Shown: piece after piece, positions 58,872 to 64,000 of the stretch
Numbering within the stretch: position 1 is the first letter of the stretch
How the letters are laid out: the number at the start of each line of letters is the position of its first letter
Position numbers and translations under genes: made by a program
Source of the DNA: Botryotinia globosa
Lineage: Eukaryota > Ascomycota > Leotiomycetes > Helotiales > Sclerotiniaceae
Length of the DNA: 64,000 nt
NCBI GenBank assembly: GCA_014898425.1
Contig: RCSZ01000017.1
Span: 744,001-808,000, forward strand
Reading direction: 5' to 3'
The notes under the pieces: generated by a model
Seen by the model: only the letters and a program-made list of their open reading frames with translations
Database searches by the model: none
What the model was told of the DNA's origin: nothing

Positions 58872-60794
58872 ATGGTATGTCTATCTTTCATTAAAATTAT
58901 AACGCGTTATATGAGTCAGTAGATCTCCATTGTGATCCATGTGCATGTTCATTTATAGCGGACTCATCGATCGGGGTGCCTCCATCTGAAGGGCTCTCCC
59001 CCAAGCTATCATTAAGCCCAGAAGTTGGTCTTTGATATGATGAGAATTACTTACAATTAAAGTTTCACTTATTACTCTATCACCAAGCTTCCCATCAGAA
59101 GACACTGACCAATAAATACAGGCAGGACATCAGCCGAGGCAGCTTACGGCGCCATATCCAGAAATTGGCCCACCATGCATCTCTGGAGATATCACAAGCC
59201 ACGCGATTGGACAGTATTGCACCATTTGCAAAGGAATGAAGATGCCCTGGGGCGGTTCTATGCCAATTTCCCGATATAAAAAAATGCCAGTTTCCGTGGG
59301 GCGAAAAGGCACAATCCTACAAGCCGTTCAAGTCGATAGTGCTCATGAGATGAGTTTGGTCGCCGTGGCTACATGGGCAGTTTTGGAAAACAAGTGGAAG
59401 GAGGTTATCAAAATTAATCCCACGATCGAACAAGGACAAATAAAGGCCGCTGCCCATGCTATTGCGGATATCTCTTTTGCAGCCATGGCTTTACCCGACT
59501 CTCCAGACAGAGGCTTAGTGAGATGGTGGAATATATTACACGAAGCTCTATTAAATCCCGATTGGACAGTAGCAAGATTTAAAGCACGATATCGCAGACC
59601 TGAAGCAGTGCCAACAGCATCCAAAATCGATTCGAGAGGCAACGAACAAATCACCTTACCCATTGCAGATAACGATCCGGAGCAGGAAGACGATGATCTT
59701 GGTTATGATAACATTGACGACACACTAAAGGGTAGGAAGCTTTTATTCCTTAGTCGTGACAAAGCCGATGAAGACGATGTATACGACGATACCGATGACG
59801 GATACGGGGATGAAGTTGGGAGTTCAAAACCCAAACACGAAATATCTCCTTGGCAATTTGTCCTAGGGCAGAATTTGAAGCCTGCTTGTTTGGCTACACC
59901 AGACACGTCAAAGTTTTTCATGGTACGTCAGCTTCGCAAGGACCCAAGCATCATAGACGTCAGAGAGTATCCACATATCGCTGGTTTTGATTGGAGCAAC
60001 AAACAGGCTGTACATGCCTTGAACAGAGCGAGGAATCAAATCATCCTGCGAACCAATGGGCCAAAGACCCCGCCACGATTAGCATGGTCGCAGGTTGAAA
60101 AAGATCTCTTGAGACATCAAGTAATCAAGGGTCTCAAAAACGGCGTAAGTGTTCTAGCTCATACTAAATAGAATATAGCATTGCTATTTTGCGCACACTT
60201 GCTAACTTTGACCTGCAGTACACAAAGCACACTATGCCATGGGAGCAAGTTGCTCACAACATCAATGTCGACTTGGAGAAAGTCACACAAAAGCAAGGCT
60301 CCGCACTTGCCATACCAAGTAAATGGAACGCCAGGGCTCAACTAATAGATTACAAAACCAAAAGATGCTGCCAGATGAAAAAAGATCGTACAGGTTCCGA
60401 TCGGAATGCATCTGGTTGTATGAACCAGGCTGCCAAATTTGGTGATATTGACTTACTACTTCGCAACAGCATAGAATACCCTAGCAAGCGCAAGACTATA
60501 GATGAGATGCTTAAGATCATCCATGGTGCCCATCAAAATCTTCCTTCAACTATTAGGGCCGACACGACTGCTTGCGCCGCGCCCGATGTTAAAATGCAAA
60601 TGGTGAATGAGGAAGAGGATTCAAGTGTTGAACCTTCTTCCACACGAATCGATAAAATGCAGATAGATGGCTCTGATAGTTCTTCAGATAATGAGCCTCT
60701 CATGAAGCGTAGAAAATCTGACCAAGCTGACGACAAGAAACCCTCGGGGAATGTCTATCCTATGACTCGGAGAAACTCGGGGAAGAGTCAATGA
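58872..60794 (+). CDS. 533-aa family protein with CxxC N-terminus and LNRARNQ module
   Basis: Model: 58872-58874 (ATG alone, followed directly by GTATGT), 59122-60144 and 60219-60794. The second intron (74 bp, GTAAGT, GCTAAC, TGCAG) is clear. The first (247 bp, CTGAC branch, TACAG) is inferred because the frame is open from 59122 with no upstream ATG and a start-codon intron fits exactly; starting at 59236 would drop the first 39 residues. Residues 20-37 contain C, H and YCTIC, a possible zinc-binding knuckle. Residues about 60-160 are helical (WAVLENKWKEV, IKAAAHAIADISF, RWWNILHEALLNPDW), then an acidic linker, then the family module from about 289: FDWSNKQAVHALNRARNQII, WSQVEKDLLRHQVIKGL and MPWEQVAHNIN. 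The tail has Ser/Asp and a basic cluster (MKRRKS). Nuclear role inferred. Confidence 0.75.
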
Positions 60795-61701
60795 GTACTT
60801 CAAATCAGTACGATACATTAGAGGTTCTTATTCGATGGTCATTCAGGACCATGCTGAGACTCTCGCTACTCTTTCTCTCATTAGTCCACTCCTGGTTGTC
60901 TACAATGATGGGGACTGCCACGCTAAGGATTTTGAGCAAATTAACGCAAGAGCTTCCGTCGCAAACATTCAAGGCTTAATTCTCCGGGTTTATAGAGTTT
61001 TGCTACTTTGGAAGACTCAATTCAATATGGCGAGATCGGTCTAACGATAAGAGAGTGAACATATGTGCAAAGATGATTTCAATGGTAGTTGAGCCCGATC
61101 GGGGTCTCCATTGGTATGCGGTTGAATTTTCTCGTCAGAACTTGTACATTTATGACGCAGCATTTGAACAGCTGAATTACTAGTACTCTTCGCGAAGGAT
61201 GGATATTGTAGTTTGCATTTGAAAAACAAAACGTAGTCTAGTCGGTTTCAAAATCAAAAGACAAAGTTCATTCGACGTTCGAATTTAAGTAAGCTAGAAT
61301 GAATGCCCATGCACCTCATTCCCAATATCAGCCGAAACGTGACATCTTCAGATTCTTGACAAACAAGAGTCTTTACTCAATTATATTTAATTCCATCCGT
61401 AGTTTCTCCCTTCATTAAGCTTAAAAATAAATTTTAAACATGACCCATGCGAAGCACATTGACATCAAAGTAAGATAATCACATGATCATGAAATGGAGT
61501 ATCACCTCTCGTAACCAGCCAATCAAAGCCTCAAGATACGAAGATCGATGAATCACGGCGATCCCAGCGCTTTGATCTACCGAGGCCTATAACGCGCATT
61601 TGGCCAAAACCCCAAAAATAGATTTCTGCCTAAGCTAAAAATGTATTTAGAATTTAGAGATATATATATATTAAAATAAAACTTTCAATCTAATATACAA
61701 T
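60795..61701. other. intergenic, nothing recognised
   Basis: Non-coding downstream region of the 58872 gene; composition falls to AT-rich near 61,630. No supported feature. Confidence 0.4.
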
Positions 61702-62005
61702 CTTAAAAAAATTTAAAAAAGAAAAAGAAAAGAGATAATTTTATTAATTAGAATTCAAGAAATCGATTGATATAATTCTTTTTGAATTATCTCAAAAATT
61801 AGAATTTATATTTATTATTGAAATATTTCAATAAATTCGAATAATAAATCGCTTTTAATATTTAATCTTTTATTATTCTAATATTTCAATAATAAATATA
61901 AATTCTAATTTTTGAGATAATTCAAAAAGAATTATATCAATCGATTCCTTGAATTCTAATTAATAAAATTATCTCTTTTCTTTTTCTTTTTTAAATTTTT
62001 TTAAG
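61702..62005. repeat. near-perfect long palindrome, arms about 130 bp
   Basis: The left arm starts CTTAAAAAAATTTAAAAAAG at 61702; the right arm ends at 62005 with its reverse complement. Over about 127 bp I see a single difference (AAGAAATCG versus AAGGAATCG, a transition). The spacer is a few tens of bases of A+T. A third, more diverged copy of the right arm lies at about 62,187-62,290 in the same direction. Likely a foldback element or a cruciform-forming repeat. Confidence 0.9.
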
Positions 62006-62496
62006 GTTGTGTACTGAATTGAATAGTTTCTTATATAAGTTGAGAATTAATTAATAATTAAATCTAATCTTTAAGATATTGATAAAATAAGCTGGGGATT
62101 GATTAGTAATCAAACCTAATCTTTAAGGTATTAATAAAAAATATTTTGAAAATTGAAGTTTATTAAAGTAGAATTAAATATAAAATTTCATTTTTGAAAT
62201 AATTCAAGAAAAATTATATTAATCGATTTCTTAAATTCTAATTAATAAGATTATCCCTTTTTTTCTTTTTTTATTGATTTCTTTAAGATTGTATATTGAA
62301 TTGAATAATTTTTTATATAAATTGAGGATTGATTAGTCATACAATCTAATATTAAGATAAGGAATCCTTATCGAAGTTCTTTCGCTTATAATATAATAGT
62401 CTGTGTATAAAAAGAAAATTATTCAAAAAATATTTTATATTAGAACTTAAATATTAGTATACTTCTTTTCAAGAATTCTAAAATAGATTTTAAAAT

Positions 62497-62733
<237 letters not shown>

Positions 62734-64000
62734 TGTGAGGACTGTGAACTGAAAAGGAATTGTTTTAATGGTTTAGTTATTAATAAAAATCTAAAAGAAA
62801 GTTGGAAGCAAGGCTTTCAACTTATATTTGAAAAGACTAGTTAAAATGATTAGTATAGTTGGTTATATATAGAAAAGGTTTATATATTTTTATAATTACT
62901 TTTGTTTTGTAAATAAATCTCTAATCATTTTATTAATAATAGAAAACTAATATTAAAAAACGAAAAAAAGAATTACAAAAAACCTTATTAATCAGATTCC
63001 AAATTGTCTTTATAATTGTAATATTTTATATTCTAAATTGTCTTTATAATTGTAATATTTTATATTCTAAATTATCTTTATAATCGTCATATTTTATATT
63101 CTAAATTGTTCTCATTGTTTATAATAATTATAAATTCATTACTATCGATATCATTATATTAATAATTATTCAATAAAAACCAAGATTTGATTGTAAATAA
63201 AACAAAAGAAATTTGTTAATTAATTTGAAAAGGATTTTATATATCGCCTAAAAAATTTTTAATTATTATCTAAAGTTTGCCCAATATTAAACTTTATATT
63301 ATTGATTCTTAATAATAATAATAATAGACTTTCTCTCCCATCAAATAATAATCTTTATTCTTATCAATACTATTCAAAGTTTAATTTTTTAATTAGATAA
63401 TTAGTATATTAGTATTACATTTATCATTTTATAATAATAAATTAAACATTATAATATAAATTCGAAAAGATTCGATTAATTCGAAACCTTTTTTTTTTTA
63501 ACAAATAATATATAACTTCCTTATTTAATTGAATTACATTCTATAATTAATATTAATTATATAAACAATTCCAAATCAATTATATTATAATTTTTATATT
63601 AATTATTTTACAAAAGTTTATATTCTTTGTATTATAATTTATTAATATTTTCTATATATAATCTCTATAAATAAATAAACTATTTATAATCACCAAATCA
63701 TTCTATCTAAATTTCTATAATTTATTAACAAAACTTATATACAGGATTATTTTATCTAAACGGATTTTAATAAAAACCAAAGCTTTTTGTTATAAATCTT
63801 TATAATATAATTTAAAATCTATAGCTTCTAAAATTTTCTTTATTTGCTTTACTAATTTTCTTTTCTTTTATATATACAAATCTATTTATAAATATCTATA
63901 GATTATATTTATATCACCATTAATTTTTTTTAATTTTTTTGATTTTGAATCAAATTTATATACAATATTCTATTAATAAAAGATTTATTATAAAAAATCT
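62734..64000 (-). mobile_element. second Ty3/gypsy copy, partial (runs off window)
   Basis: An LTR of about 161 bp (62734-62894) starts TGTGAGGACTGTGAACTGAA and matches the LTRs at 38899 and 47282. After it the sequence follows the interior of the 38899-47440 element from its 3' LTR inwards (AATAGAAAACTAATATTAAA and the repeated TTTATAATTGTAATATTTTA segments). It is in the same orientation and more heavily mutated: the LTR end has become TTTTTATA where CTCACA is expected. The 5' part lies outside the window. Confidence 0.9.

Overview
The window looks like a chromosome segment from a filamentous ascomycete (Pezizomycotina; a Sclerotinia/Botrytis-type leotiomycete is my guess and is not proven). 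The signs are genes split by 46-74 bp GT-AG introns with CTAAC/CTGAC-type branch points, a DUF3425-type bZIP regulator, Tc1/mariner-like and Ty3/gypsy elements, and long AT-only stretches with transition mutations of the kind made by repeat-induced point mutation (RIP).

Layout. (1) 1-20 kb is gene-bearing and of normal composition: a 1017-aa nuclear-type protein (2250-5438, minus), a 606-aa protein (9314-11187, plus), a 439-aa protein (12384-13765, plus), a broken gene (15533-17283, plus) and a 251-aa protein (19314-20069, minus). Between them are long non-coding stretches with a few decayed gene fragments. (2) 20-29 kb holds decayed metabolic and regulatory genes: a short-chain dehydrogenase (22216-23364), a bZIP/DUF3425 gene cut in two by a 752-bp TIR element (23639-25471), and a secreted dienelactone-hydrolase-like gene with four premature stops (27659-28729). 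(3) 31.5-50 kb is a nested transposon block, almost all A+T: short TIR elements, a 2.48-kb TIR element, tRNA-like foldbacks, inverted repeat copies, a full-length RIP-mutated Ty3/gypsy element (38899-47440, with 159-bp LTRs and an AAAAG target duplication) and a solo LTR. (4) 51-61 kb is gene-bearing again: a 586-aa protein (51359-53222, minus) and a 533-aa protein (58872-60794, plus), with about 5 kb of decayed sequence between them. (5) 61.6-64 kb is AT-rich again: a near-perfect 300-bp palindrome, a long AAT microsatellite and the start of a second copy of the Ty3/gypsy element.

The main biological signal is that six of the eight genes or gene remnants outside the 20-29 kb block belong to one fast-diverging family. 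Each carries an aromatic-rich stretch, then a helix of the type LNxWRxQxIxR, and usually a SANT/Myb-like region (W[ST]xxE...[DE]Wxx[IV]xxx[YF]N). This module sits in long, low-complexity, acidic or basic, nuclear-type chains. A second weaker helical module links three of the loci. The family shows intact, truncated and pseudogenised copies beside RIP-mutated transposons, so it looks like a lineage-specific, birth-and-death nuclear protein family. I recognise no gene symbol for it.
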